A stretch of DNA of 64,000 bases, taken from Chthoniobacteraceae bacterium (lineage in GTDB: Bacteria; Verrucomicrobiota; Verrucomicrobiia; Chthoniobacterales; Chthoniobacteraceae). The position numbers were made by a program, and so were the translations under genes. The stretch spans positions 1 through 64,000 of the forward strand of contig CANIWM010000003.1 in assembly GCA_947471505.1 (NCBI GenBank), read 5' to 3'. Shown here piece after piece: positions 1 through 6,524 of the stretch (within the stretch, counting starts at the first letter, position 1; the number at the start of each line of letters is the position of its first letter). The notes under the pieces were generated by a model. It saw only the letters and a list, made by a program, of their open reading frames with translations. It had not been told where the DNA came from and did not search any database.

Positions 1-145
1 CCTAAAAACGGCAGTTGAACGGATTTTCAGAGAAAAATGAGCCTTGGACGGGTGAGTGATTTTCAACTGCTCCGCAGTTGGCAATTTCCAGAGTAAAATA
101 CCCTATTTTTCGGCCTCAAAAACGGGGTCAACTGCCGTTTTTAGG
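1..145. repeat. Nested inverted-repeat element
   Basis: Bases 1-18 and 128-145 are perfect 18-base inverted repeats (cctaaaaacggcagttga and its complement). A smaller palindrome lies between them at 64-80 (caactgc, three bases, gcagttg). The halves 11-70 and 74-135 are also diverged direct copies, both beginning gcagttg and sharing an ATTT-cagag-aaaat core. The element lies downstream of the glycosyltransferase gene, which ends at 175. It could be a REP- or MITE-like non-autonomous element, and it may extend past the left edge. No gene is supported here. Confidence 0.6.
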
Positions 146-174
146 TTCAAAATCCCGCGCCCCTATTTGTTCAG

Positions 175-771
175 CTACGCGCTCCCGCTCCCGCCGATCT
201 CCCCACTGCTATCGCCAACCGGCTCACTGCCGCTCCCACCAGTCGTGCCGCCGCCCCCCTTCGCCGTCGCAAAATCCACCGCATTCGTGACGTGATACTG
301 AAACCGAGAAAACGCCCGCCGATGCACCGCATAAGCATGAGTCCAATTCACATTCCCCGCCCGCATCACCGCCGACCGGCCCGACAGCGCCACCGGCTCC
401 CGCAAATGCTCCCCGCCGAGATAAAGCTGCCCCCAATCTTCCGGCAACTCCGCCATCACCCGCCCCAACCGCTCGCACGCATCCGCGCGAAAAGTGGCAT
501 CATCCTCGATCACAAAATACGACTCCACGCCATCCATCGCCGCATCCTGCGCCATCCGCACATGCGAGCAAAAACACCCCCAAGCCCCTTCGCCCGCCCG
601 AAACCAAATCGGCGGCGGACAAACACTCCCCGCCACCGCCCGCACCCAAGTCACCCGCGCCAAATCCACAATCCCCACCTCCCGCAAATGCCCCTCCAAA
701 ACCGCCCGCCGCTCCTCCGCGCCGGGAAGCGTGAGGATGAAAACTTTCTCGAAGGTGTCAGTGAGTGTCAT
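175..771 (-). CDS. GT25-family-like glycosyltransferase, short
   Basis: This 198-residue protein resembles glycosyltransferase family 25 (LPS-type) enzymes. It starts with a strand-rich segment (KVFILTLPGAEERR), followed by a G-x-x-x-S-H segment around residue 68 and an acidic E-D-D motif at 89-91, usually the metal and nucleotide-sugar site. A W-T-H-A-Y-A-V motif lies near 143-149. From about residue 171 the sequence turns into a Gly/Ser/Thr-rich tail with no family resemblance, so the C-terminus may be truncated or frameshifted. I chose the ATG at 771; an upstream ATG at 801 would add ten residues encoded by a degenerate intergenic repeat. The acceptor and sugar cannot be told. Confidence 0.65.
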   Translation of the reverse strand: MTLTDTFEKVFILTLPGAEERRAVLEGHLREVGIVDLARVTWVRAVAGSVCPPPIWFRAGEGAWGCFCSHVRMAQDAAMDGVESYFVIEDDATFRADACERLGRVMAELPEDWGQLYLGGEHLREPVALSGRSAVMRAGNVNWTHAYAVHRRAFSRFQYHVTNAVDFATAKGGGGTTGGSGSEPVGDSSGEIGGSGSA

Positions 772-805
772 ATTCAGCGTCCAACGCCCAACATCCAACA
801 TTCAC
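772..805. repeat. Degenerate CCAAC-rich intergenic repeat
   Basis: The + strand here reads as short reiterations of ccaac/ccaaca (cgtccaacgcccaacatcc and onward). From memory, similar strings, which translate as N-I-Q-x-P-T repeats, are dispersed between genes in many Verrucomicrobiota and Planctomycetota genomes. It sits immediately upstream of the chosen glycosyltransferase start. This is a similarity impression, not a search result. Confidence 0.4.
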
Positions 806-863
806 TCGCACGGTGGCAACAAAGGAAGATGTCGAACTCCGCGCCCTTCACCCCGTGCAGCAG

Positions 864-932
864 CATGTTCGCGTCCGTCTTCTCGATGGGCGTGCCGGTG
901 AAGTCGATGAACGACGCGTTCGGCAAGAACCG
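864..932 (-). pseudogene. Remnant of type I restriction subunit HsdR
   Basis: Read on the minus strand from 929 to 864, this stretch encodes F-L-P-N-A-S-F-I-D-F-T-G-T-P-I-E-K-T-D-A and then N-M. It closely matches the conserved helicase motif III region of HsdR motor subunits of type I restriction enzymes (usually PNASFIGFTGTPIEKTD). HsdR proteins are about 1,000 residues, but only about 22 are recognisable. Downstream the same frame runs on with no family resemblance to a stop near 785; upstream it runs into the DUF262 gene in another frame. No start or other HsdR motif is visible, so it is a relic. Confidence 0.6.
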
Positions 933-937
933 AGTAA

Positions 938-1996
938 CTAAATACCGCAGTAGGCGCGAAGAATACTGAGACGCTCCTTTATCGAACTCGCGTCGTTCGT
1001 TCCCTGCTGAGAAAGCCTGTCGAATTCAAGAAACTCGAATTGGGCCTTCGTAATGTCGGCAGCCGCAAGCTCCCGATTTTCTTGGCGAACATCCTGGAAT
1101 TTCAGGAACACGGAACGCGATAGCTTGCTGAGTTTGCCGACTTGGTTTGCTTCGCGGAAAAGGAGGAAATAAATCGGAACCGCCGATTGAGCGATGAGCA
1201 GGGTGTCCTTGTCGACAAAGACCTGCGCCATGTCTTTTAGCGTCTTTGAAACCGCAGCCTTTAGACGAGCGACCTCAGACGAATTCCCGTCGTAATTGTC
1301 CCGCACAAACCGATCAAGAAACGGCTTCTTCGTGTCCACTACCTTGCCCTCGCCAAAACATTTCTCCAAGAAAAGCAACCGGACGGCACCTTCGCGGTGT
1401 TGATAACGGCTATTCTTGAATCGGACTTTCTTAGTGAAAAAAGTGTTCTTGGAAACCTCGGTAACAGTGCGAGCCATCTCACCGCCAAATGCGTTCCGCT
1501 TTTCGGCTGCGTTCAAAGGAACGGCTTCGTTGAGCCTGGAGAACATCTCTTCGATCAGCTCTAAATCATCTGTCTCAACGCAAATGACTGGGAGATTGAA
1601 CGAATCAAACCGCTGCTTGATACGCGGATATTTTTTCGCCAAGTCATTCGCGTTCAGCCCTCGGACATCGACTGTTTCATCAAGCAAATATTCGAAGTCA
1701 TCAGCCAATTCGAACTGGCCTTCCATGAAGTCGAAAATCGCTTCTAGCCGCTGCCGACCATCGATGACCGCATACGCCTTCCCCGTCTTCTGAACGGTCG
1801 CCCTGTCCAACTTGTGGAAGTAGAGCTTTGGGATGTCGTAGCGGTTGAGAATGGAATCGATTAGCAACTGGCGCTTCTCTTTCGACCAGATTTCGCCCTG
1901 TCGTTGGTATTCTGGGTCCATGACAATCTGATCACGGTCTGCAAATAGGCTGAGAATGTTGCTGTGTTGAAGAGGATTTGTGTCGATGTAGCTCAT
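938..1996 (-). CDS. DUF262 family protein (GmrSD N-domain-like)
   Basis: This 352-residue protein carries the DUF262 (ParB/Srx-fold) domain found in GmrSD type IV restriction enzymes and related defence proteins. Visible motifs are Y-Q-R-x-x-x-I-W with L-I-D-S-I-L at 30-50, the signature I-D-G-R-Q-R at 78-83, and F-S-R-L-N-E near 150. No C-terminal DUF1524 HNH nuclease motif is seen, so any cleavage activity would have to come from this domain or a partner. Its start overlaps the stop of the FRG-domain gene by four bases (ATGA at 1993-1996), so the two are probably co-translated. Base composition is lower in G+C than the flanks (26 of 60 bases in 1561-1620), which suggests transfer. The exact function is unknown. 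Confidence 0.8.
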   Translation of the reverse strand: MSYIDTNPLQHSNILSLFADRDQIVMDPEYQRQGEIWSKEKRQLLIDSILNRYDIPKLYFHKLDRATVQKTGKAYAVIDGRQRLEAIFDFMEGQFELADDFEYLLDETVDVRGLNANDLAKKYPRIKQRFDSFNLPVICVETDDLELIEEMFSRLNEAVPLNAAEKRNAFGGEMARTVTEVSKNTFFTKKVRFKNSRYQHREGAVRLLFLEKCFGEGKVVDTKKPFLDRFVRDNYDGNSSEVARLKAAVSKTLKDMAQVFVDKDTLLIAQSAVPIYFLLFREANQVGKLSKLSRSVFLKFQDVRQENRELAAADITKAQFEFLEFDRLSQQGTNDASSIKERLSILRAYCGI

Positions 1997-2727
1997 GAGA
2001 GTGCCTCCCGGATGTTGTCGCCGATACTGGCCAGTTCAGGAAAGACCTGAAACTTGGTAAAGCCAAGGAGCCGCAGATCCTCCTTAATTTTCCCTTTCGC
2101 TGCGGCGGGAATCGAATAGTTCGCGACATGCTTCTTATTTCCGATTTCCTCAATCGGAGTCTTGGTGCTGTGGCTGATGGTAAAAGCGCCAAGCTGCGCC
2201 TGAATGCGGTCGTTGTTGCGGGTGGCGATCACGGCGACGGGAAGGATGCCTGTGAGATTGCCTTTCTCGACAGCGATGGTGGCGTAGTTTTTAAGAGAGT
2301 CGTCCTCAAACGATGGGATATACTTCGCCTCATCTGGTTTTGCGGTGGTCTGCTTGTTGAGCTCTATCGGCTTCAGAACCCACAGCGTTCCGTCGGCGTT
2401 GGGATGCTCAGTTACCGCGAAATATAGGCCAACCAGTGGGCTTTCAGTCCAGTCCAAGAGCCGAGTAGGGACTCCGTAGTGTTGCATAACAAATAGCCAG
2501 TCGAAGTCGGTCTTCGGTGACTGCTCAACCAGTAGATTCGCGTTCTGCCGAAACTTGTTGATCAAATCATTCTCAGACGCTGGTTTTTTGAGGCGATGCA
2601 GGCCCGGCACCAATTTCCAAGCTTGCTTGCTGTGTCCCCGAAACCAAACGGGGTCCGTGTAGCTCTTGAGGTCTTCTCGGAGGGCCACGACAAGGTCTGT
2701 CAAAGACTTGATTGTTCTATTCTTCAT
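1993..2727 (-). CDS. FRG-domain protein
   Basis: This 244-residue protein contains an FRG domain, named after its conserved F-R-G triplet, here W-F-R-G-H-S around residues 28-33. The second hallmark is M-Q-H-Y-G-V-P-T-R-L-L-D-W-T at 81-94, followed by S-P-L-V-G-L-Y-F-A to 104. FRG domains have no firmly assigned biochemistry; they are common in mobile and defence-related loci. It is the first gene of a two-gene unit with the DUF262 protein, overlapping it by four bases, so the two probably act together. The ATG at 2727 gives a typical lysine-rich N-terminus. The gene shares the lower G+C of its partner. Confidence 0.8.
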   Translation of the reverse strand: MKNRTIKSLTDLVVALREDLKSYTDPVWFRGHSKQAWKLVPGLHRLKKPASENDLINKFRQNANLLVEQSPKTDFDWLFVMQHYGVPTRLLDWTESPLVGLYFAVTEHPNADGTLWVLKPIELNKQTTAKPDEAKYIPSFEDDSLKNYATIAVEKGNLTGILPVAVIATRNNDRIQAQLGAFTISHSTKTPIEEIGNKKHVANYSIPAAAKGKIKEDLRLLGFTKFQVFPELASIGDNIREALS

Positions 2728-2947
2728 TGGTCTTTCGTGCAGGAGCGGTGTTTGACGGGGTCATTGAAGCATCAGTCGGGTTGGTAAGGGTAAGGATTGG
2801 ACGCCTGCGACCCCACTGGCAAGCACAGAAGCGGGCGCAGGCCTGGGTTCACCGGAAAAAGGACGCCCAAGCCCTGTGAGGGCGGCATCCGAAACGAGCA
2901 AAACGGAAAGGCATGAGCGAATCATCTGTCCGTCCCTCGGCCTTGCT

Positions 2948-3511
2948 TCAGTGAATCCACTTGCTGTTATAAAAGTCACGCAGGCTTTTGCGTTCATGGT
3001 CATTCGCCTTGCTGGACGAGGCCCACTCCATCCACGCAGTGCGATAGCAGCCCTTGCGTGCGGCATCGCTCTCGATAGTGCCCCAGCTTGTCTCCACACC
3101 TGCGGGCATATCGTAGGTGAAGGTTCGCTCGATGAGGCGATTGCCCACGGGGCCTCCATATTCGCGCCCTAGGATGCGATGCCCCTCCGGCACTTCCTTG
3201 CCGATACTGTACATCATATTCCCCTGTTCGTAACGATACCCGCGAAACTCGCGATGCGTGAGCTTTTCCCAGTCTAGGACGGTAAAAGTATGCCGTCCCG
3301 AGGGAATGGAAGTGACCACAGTGCGGTCAATGGGCGGAAGTCGGATGCCGTCCACCGCCACGAGTTGCCTGGCCCCCGTCCGCGGGGAGAGCGTGATCTT
3401 TGCCGCATCGCGGCCCGCGTGTGGGAGGAAGCGTATCGTAGGTGGCCCCACACAACCTATGAGCAAGAGCATCGTGAGGAGGAGAGCGCAGGAGCGTGTG
3501 ATGGTTTTCAT
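2948..3511 (-). CDS. Predicted lipoprotein, unknown function
   Basis: The protein is 187 residues long from the ATG at 3511. It begins with a lipoprotein signal peptide (M-K-T-I-T-R-S, then a leucine-rich core) ending in the lipobox L-I-G-C, with Cys20 as the predicted lipidation site. The mature part has no domain I recognise; a short segment near P-S-G-R-H-T-F-T-V resembles the PEGA-like turns of surface proteins. A start at 3571 would add 20 residues ahead of the signal peptide and is less likely. It is presumably anchored in the outer or inner membrane. The 220 bases between it and the FRG gene (2728-2947) hold no gene I can support. Confidence 0.7.
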   Translation of the reverse strand: MKTITRSCALLLTMLLLIGCVGPPTIRFLPHAGRDAAKITLSPRTGARQLVAVDGIRLPPIDRTVVTSIPSGRHTFTVLDWEKLTHREFRGYRYEQGNMMYSIGKEVPEGHRILGREYGGPVGNRLIERTFTYDMPAGVETSWGTIESDAARKGCYRTAWMEWASSSKANDHERKSLRDFYNSKWIH

Positions 3512-3567
3512 CGTGTGGGAAGAAACGGGGACAGAAGAAATGGGGACGGACAGATTATTCAGCGAGT

Positions 3568-3885
3568 TCATGGCTTGGGCGGTTCCTCGCGGAGGATGCA
3601 GCTTTCCTCGTGCGCGGCTTCACGCTCCGCGGCGAGGGCGCGGCGGGTGGCGCGGATTTCGGAGAGGATTTCGTTTTCCGGCTGGGCGTCAATTTTCTCC
3701 CAATCTGGCAGGGGCAATTCCAGGGGCGGCTGGCCTTCAAAGGAGACGACGGGATGACCGGCGGCTTCCCATCGGGCCTGGCCGGCTCGGCGGATGTCGC
3801 CGAAGCGCGCGAGGTCGCCGCCGCAGTCGCGCATGAGTGTGTGGCGTGTGGCCCAAATCTCGGTGAGGATTTCGTTCGGTTTCAT
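3568..3885 (-). CDS. Small protein with duplicated NEIL-x-EI motif
   Basis: This 105-residue protein contains two copies of a motif: N-E-I-L-T-E-I-W-A-T-R at 4-14 and N-E-I-L-S-E-I-R-A-T-R at 71-81. The segment between (C-G-G-D-L-A-R-F-G-D-I) matches a family of small proteins I recall next to PIN toxin genes in Verrucomicrobiota. Its start codon at 3885 lies just after the PIN gene stop (3891), so the two are probably co-transcribed. The whole protein looks like one such small protein followed by a truncated second copy. It may be an antitoxin or accessory protein; this rests only on position. Confidence 0.6.
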   Translation of the reverse strand: MKPNEILTEIWATRHTLMRDCGGDLARFGDIRRAGQARWEAAGHPVVSFEGQPPLELPLPDWEKIDAQPENEILSEIRATRRALAAEREAAHEESCILREEPPKP

Positions 3886-3890
3886 GGCGC

Positions 3891-4364
3891 TTATGTTTCC
3901 ATCAATGCCGCAGGAGTGCAAATCTGAGGACATTCAAATCCCGCCTCGCTGCAGACGGTCTCGACCCGGCGGCGATGGAAGGGGTTGGCGATGTGCTTGC
4001 AGTTCCATGTGAGAAGGAAGTTCATCGCGTGAACTGCGGCGAGGGCGATGTGGGTCGCGTCGGGCGCGGATGAGTGCGGGATGATGTCGCGGGCGAGGAT
4101 TCGCTCGGCGAGGCGATCGACTGTGAGGGTCTGGTCGAGTTGCGGGATGCCGGCAAGTATCTTGTGGCGCGCGTCTGCCATCGTGCGTTCTCCCGATGCC
4201 GACTCGTCGAGGACGAGTTCTGAGGTGAAAAGCTCGTATCCCCCGCGCTTTTCGTCCCACCAACGGAGGGTGGTTTCCTGATCGGCGGCGAGCCGGGCAT
4301 CACGGCTGCGGCGCGCGACGAGGTAGCTGGGGATGGTGGTTTCGATGTAGAGGCGCGGTTTCAT
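3891..4364 (-). CDS. PIN-domain protein, VapC-like toxin
   Basis: This 157-residue protein is a PIN-domain ribonuclease of the type found in toxin-antitoxin modules. The first acidic strand is L-Y-I-E-T-T-I-P-S-Y-L near residue 5, with Glu8 in the place usually held by Asp. A second acidic group is S-E-L-V-L-D-E near 48-54, followed by P-D-A-T-H-I-A-L-A and the C-terminal strand F-L-L-T-W-N-C-K-H-I. PIN toxins cleave RNA using these acidic residues and a metal. It sits between a 49-codon ORF upstream and the duplicated-motif protein downstream, all on one strand. Which neighbour is the antitoxin is unclear. Confidence 0.75.
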   Translation of the reverse strand: MKPRLYIETTIPSYLVARRSRDARLAADQETTLRWWDEKRGGYELFTSELVLDESASGERTMADARHKILAGIPQLDQTLTVDRLAERILARDIIPHSSAPDATHIALAAVHAMNFLLTWNCKHIANPFHRRRVETVCSEAGFECPQICTPAALMET

Positions 4365-4373
4365 CGGGTTACG

Positions 4374-4523
4374 TCATTTCCAGATCGCTTTCGCTTTCCC
4401 GCTTTCGACGAGCGCCTGCTCGGTCACGGGGAGCTTTTGCAGGAAGTCGAGGCCGGTCTTTGCCTCGATGGCGGCGAAGGTCCGACGTCCAATGATTCCA
4501 CGCGATGGTGACTGTGGGTGCAT
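4374..4523 (-). CDS. Small ORF upstream of PIN gene, possible antitoxin or gene remnant
   Basis: A 49-codon reading frame runs from the ATG at 4523 to the TGA at 4374-4376, ten bases before the PIN gene. It reads R-R-T-F-A-A-I-E-A-K-T-G-L near residues 13-25 and ends G-K-A-K-A-I-W-K, which has the character of a real protein: amphipathic, with normal codon use. Its place directly upstream of a PIN gene is that of a VapB-type antitoxin, but it lacks a recognisable DNA-binding domain. It could also be the C-terminal scrap of a longer antitoxin. Confidence 0.4.
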   Translation of the reverse strand: MHPQSPSRGIIGRRTFAAIEAKTGLDFLQKLPVTEQALVESGKAKAIWK

Positions 4524-4628
4524 GGGGTGCTAGGGGAGCGGGCTTGGCGGCGGATGGCGAGGCGATTTTTCCACGAAGCACGCGAATGGGTGCGATTAAA
4601 AGTGGAATGCAACAGGAACGGCACCAAA

Positions 4629-4755
4629 AGGGCGAAAGCCCTCAAGGAGGGGGAACGTCCCGTTCCCCTGTGGCGCAAAGCGCCGCTCTGAAGCTGCGAG
4701 CAACCGGGAACCACTTCGTGGTTCAGGGGAACGAGACGTTCCCCCTCCTTGGGGC
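4629..4755. repeat. Large compound palindrome (REP/MITE-like)
   Basis: The arms 4639-4670 and 4724-4755 pair at 29 of 32 positions. Each arm is itself a hairpin: gggaacg, three bases, cgttccc at 4651-4667 and again at 4727-4743. The centre carries two more hairpins, ggcgc-aaa-gcgcc (4672-4684) and gaaccac-ttc-gtggttc (4708-4724). A further GAAA tetraloop stem (agggc/gccct, 4629-4642) leads in. No coding capacity is supported between 4524 and 4828, so this element is the main content of that 305-base gap. It may be a non-autonomous transposable element or a structured transcript. Confidence 0.7.
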
Positions 4756-4828
4756 TGATCCCGTCCGGGCGCCTCCGTTTGCCGCTTTTAGATTCGGAAA
4801 AAGTGAGCGGCTTATTTCGTTTCACGTT

Positions 4829-5116
4829 TTACGTCGCGGGCAGGCGGTCGAGGCGCAGGAGGCAGACGCCGAAGTCGAGGGCGGGTTGGCCGGGGACTTG
4901 GTATTCGGGGGCGATGCCGTAGAGTTTGGGGCGGTCGTTGGTGACGATTCCGGCGCGGCGCAGGACGGTGATGTGTTTGCTGATGTTGGTGGCGGGGACG
5001 TTCAGTCGCTGGGATAGTTCGACGACTTGCAGCGGGCCGGCTTCGACGATGGCGGCGAGCATCCGCCAGCGGGTGAGGTCGGAGAGGGCGGTGAGGAGGG
5101 CGGGCATCGGGATCAT
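4829..5116 (-). CDS. ArsR-type winged-helix regulator
   Basis: This 95-residue protein is a compact winged helix-turn-helix regulator of the ArsR type. L-L-T-A-L-S-D-L-T-R-W-R-M-L is helix 1, V-V-E-L-S-Q-R-L-N-V-P-A-T-N-I-S-K-H is the DNA-reading helix-turn-helix (about 32-49), and L-R-R-A-G-I-V leads into the wing. No metal-binding cysteine pair is present, so it is unlikely to sense arsenic-type metals. A start at the second Met (5107) is possible. It is divergent from the DUF1080 gene at 5270 and could share the intervening 150 bases as a regulatory region. Confidence 0.75.
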   Translation of the reverse strand: MIPMPALLTALSDLTRWRMLAAIVEAGPLQVVELSQRLNVPATNISKHITVLRRAGIVTNDRPKLYGIAPEYQVPGQPALDFGVCLLRLDRLPAT

Positions 5117-5269
5117 GGTGGTCAGGAGTCAGGTGACATGAAAACGAAAAGACTACACGGTAAACGCCCGCAAAGTTTTCCATTTTTTTGCCTGCCCCGT
5201 TTCCCAATCATCACTTCTGCCCAAAAAGACATTGCCCTCGCTCGAACCCGCTGTTACCCGCGCGGTTCC

Positions 5270-6100
5270 ATGAAATACTTCACCATCCTCTCTACTATGA
5301 TCCTATCCGCCTCAGCATTCGCACAGGACAAGCCTGCCGAAAAGCCCGCCGAGCCTGTGAAAGACACGCTCGGATATCAGACGACGCCCATGATTCCGGG
5401 CTCCAAATGGCACGTCCATGACGGACTCCGCCCGCAGCCGCGCATCGTCACGCCCGGCGAATACAGCACGCAGGAGAAAGTCGGCACTGCGCCGAGCGAT
5501 GCAGTCGTGCTCTTTGACGGCAAAGATTTGAGCCAGTGGAAAAGCGGGGACGGCGAGGCGAAGTGGAAGGTGGAGAACGGCTACTTCGAGTGTGTGCCGA
5601 AGACGGGTACGCTCGGCACGAAGGGCCAGTGGGGGCCGGACGTGCAGGTGCATATCGAATGGATGGCTCCGCCGCCAGTCGGGAAGGGGCAAGGACGCGG
5701 GAACAGCGGCCTCTTTTTCCACGGGCGCTACGAGATTCAAGTGCTGGATTGTTTCGACAATCCGACTTACCCGGATGGTCAGGCGACGGCCATTTATGGC
5801 CAGACGCCGCCGCTCGTGAATGCAACGCGCCCGCCGCAGACGTGGAATACGTATGATGTCGTTTTCAACGGCCCGCGCTTCGACGCCGAGGGCAAGGTGT
5901 TGAAGCCCGCTTACGTGACCATTTTCCACAACGGCGTGCTGACGCAAAACCACACGGAACTGACCGGCTCAACGCCACATCAGCAAGTCGGCAAATACAC
6001 GAAGCATGGCGAGAAAACGGACATCACGCTGCAAGACCACGGGAATACGATGCGCTTCCGCAACGTGTGGATCCGTGAGTTGAAGCCGTCCGGCGAGTAG
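5270..6100 (+). CDS. Secreted DUF1080 (3-keto-disaccharide hydrolase-like) protein
   Basis: This 276-residue protein starts at the ATG at 5270, with a signal peptide cut after about residue 18 (S-A-S-A-F-A). The rest is a DUF1080 domain: V-V-L-F-D-G-K-D-L-S-Q-W-K opens it, G-N-S-G-L-F-F-H-G-R-Y-E-I-Q lies in the middle, and I-T-L-Q-D-H-G-N-T-M-R-F-R-N closes it. This jelly-roll, concanavalin-like fold acts as a 3-keto-disaccharide hydrolase in some members and is very abundant in Verrucomicrobiota and Planctomycetota. The likely role is periplasmic carbohydrate breakdown; the substrate is unknown. A paralogue is at 17243. The long in-frame extension upstream of 5270 is probably not translated. 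Confidence 0.85.
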   Translation: MKYFTILSTMILSASAFAQDKPAEKPAEPVKDTLGYQTTPMIPGSKWHVHDGLRPQPRIVTPGEYSTQEKVGTAPSDAVVLFDGKDLSQWKSGDGEAKWKVENGYFECVPKTGTLGTKGQWGPDVQVHIEWMAPPPVGKGQGRGNSGLFFHGRYEIQVLDCFDNPTYPDGQATAIYGQTPPLVNATRPPQTWNTYDVVFNGPRFDAEGKVLKPAYVTIFHNGVLTQNHTELTGSTPHQQVGKYTKHGEKTDITLQDHGNTMRFRNVWIRELKPSGE

Positions 6101-6170
6101 TCCCGCTGCGACAATTTGAACGGGCCGTGCTGTGCGTGGAAACGCGTGGCACGGCCTTTCGTTTGCTCTG

Positions 6171-6524
6171 CTACTTCTTGTTGCGCGGCTTCTTCGTGGC
6201 GCGTTGGGCGGCGGCGATTCCTTTCTCGGCCCAGTGGCAAAGGAGCGGGGAGGAATCGAGAGCCTCGGTGGGGACGGTGTGGTAGGCCATGACGGCTCGC
6301 TTTCCGCCACTGGCCTCATAGGTGAATGGGGCCAGCCCGAGTGAGGTGAACTCGGGGCGGGTGGTGTCGTCCACTTTCACGAAAAATGTCTCGAAGGCGA
6401 CGAGGGCGAACATTTTTCCGCCGCGGTAGATTCCCCAGCCGCCAAACATGCCGCGCGCGGAGACGTCGCCGAGCGGGTGGAGCAGGTCGAGCAGGTGGGT
6501 GACGAATTCGCTCTGGCGGGCCAT
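6171..6524 (-). CDS. TfoX N-terminal domain protein
   Basis: This 117-residue protein is a stand-alone TfoX N-terminal domain. The hallmark segments are R-G-M-F-G-G-W-G-I-Y near residue 24-33, then F-A-L-V-A-F-E-T-F-F-V-K-V-D, and the hydrophobic end of the fold (F-T-Y-E-A-S-G). TfoX proteins are linked to competence regulation in gammaproteobacteria, but single-domain members elsewhere have no settled role. A lysine/arginine-rich tail ends it. Its start overlaps the stop of the histidine kinase gene by one base (TAATG), so the pair is co-translated; a functional link is possible but not shown. Confidence 0.8.
   Translation of the reverse strand: MARQSEFVTHLLDLLHPLGDVSARGMFGGWGIYRGGKMFALVAFETFFVKVDDTTRPEFTSLGLAPFTYEASGGKRAVMAYHTVPTEALDSSPLLCHWAEKGIAAAQRATKKPRNKK

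Noticed and set aside
2761-3159. 132-codon minus-strand frame covering the gap after the FRG gene
   Set aside because: It overlaps the lipoprotein gene in another frame and has no family resemblance; the gap 2728-2947 seems non-coding apart from a weak gcctgcg/cgcaggc pair.
4505-5017. 170-codon + frame over the palindromic element
   Set aside because: It reads through the hairpins and opposite the ArsR gene; its content comes from repeat structure, not a protein family.
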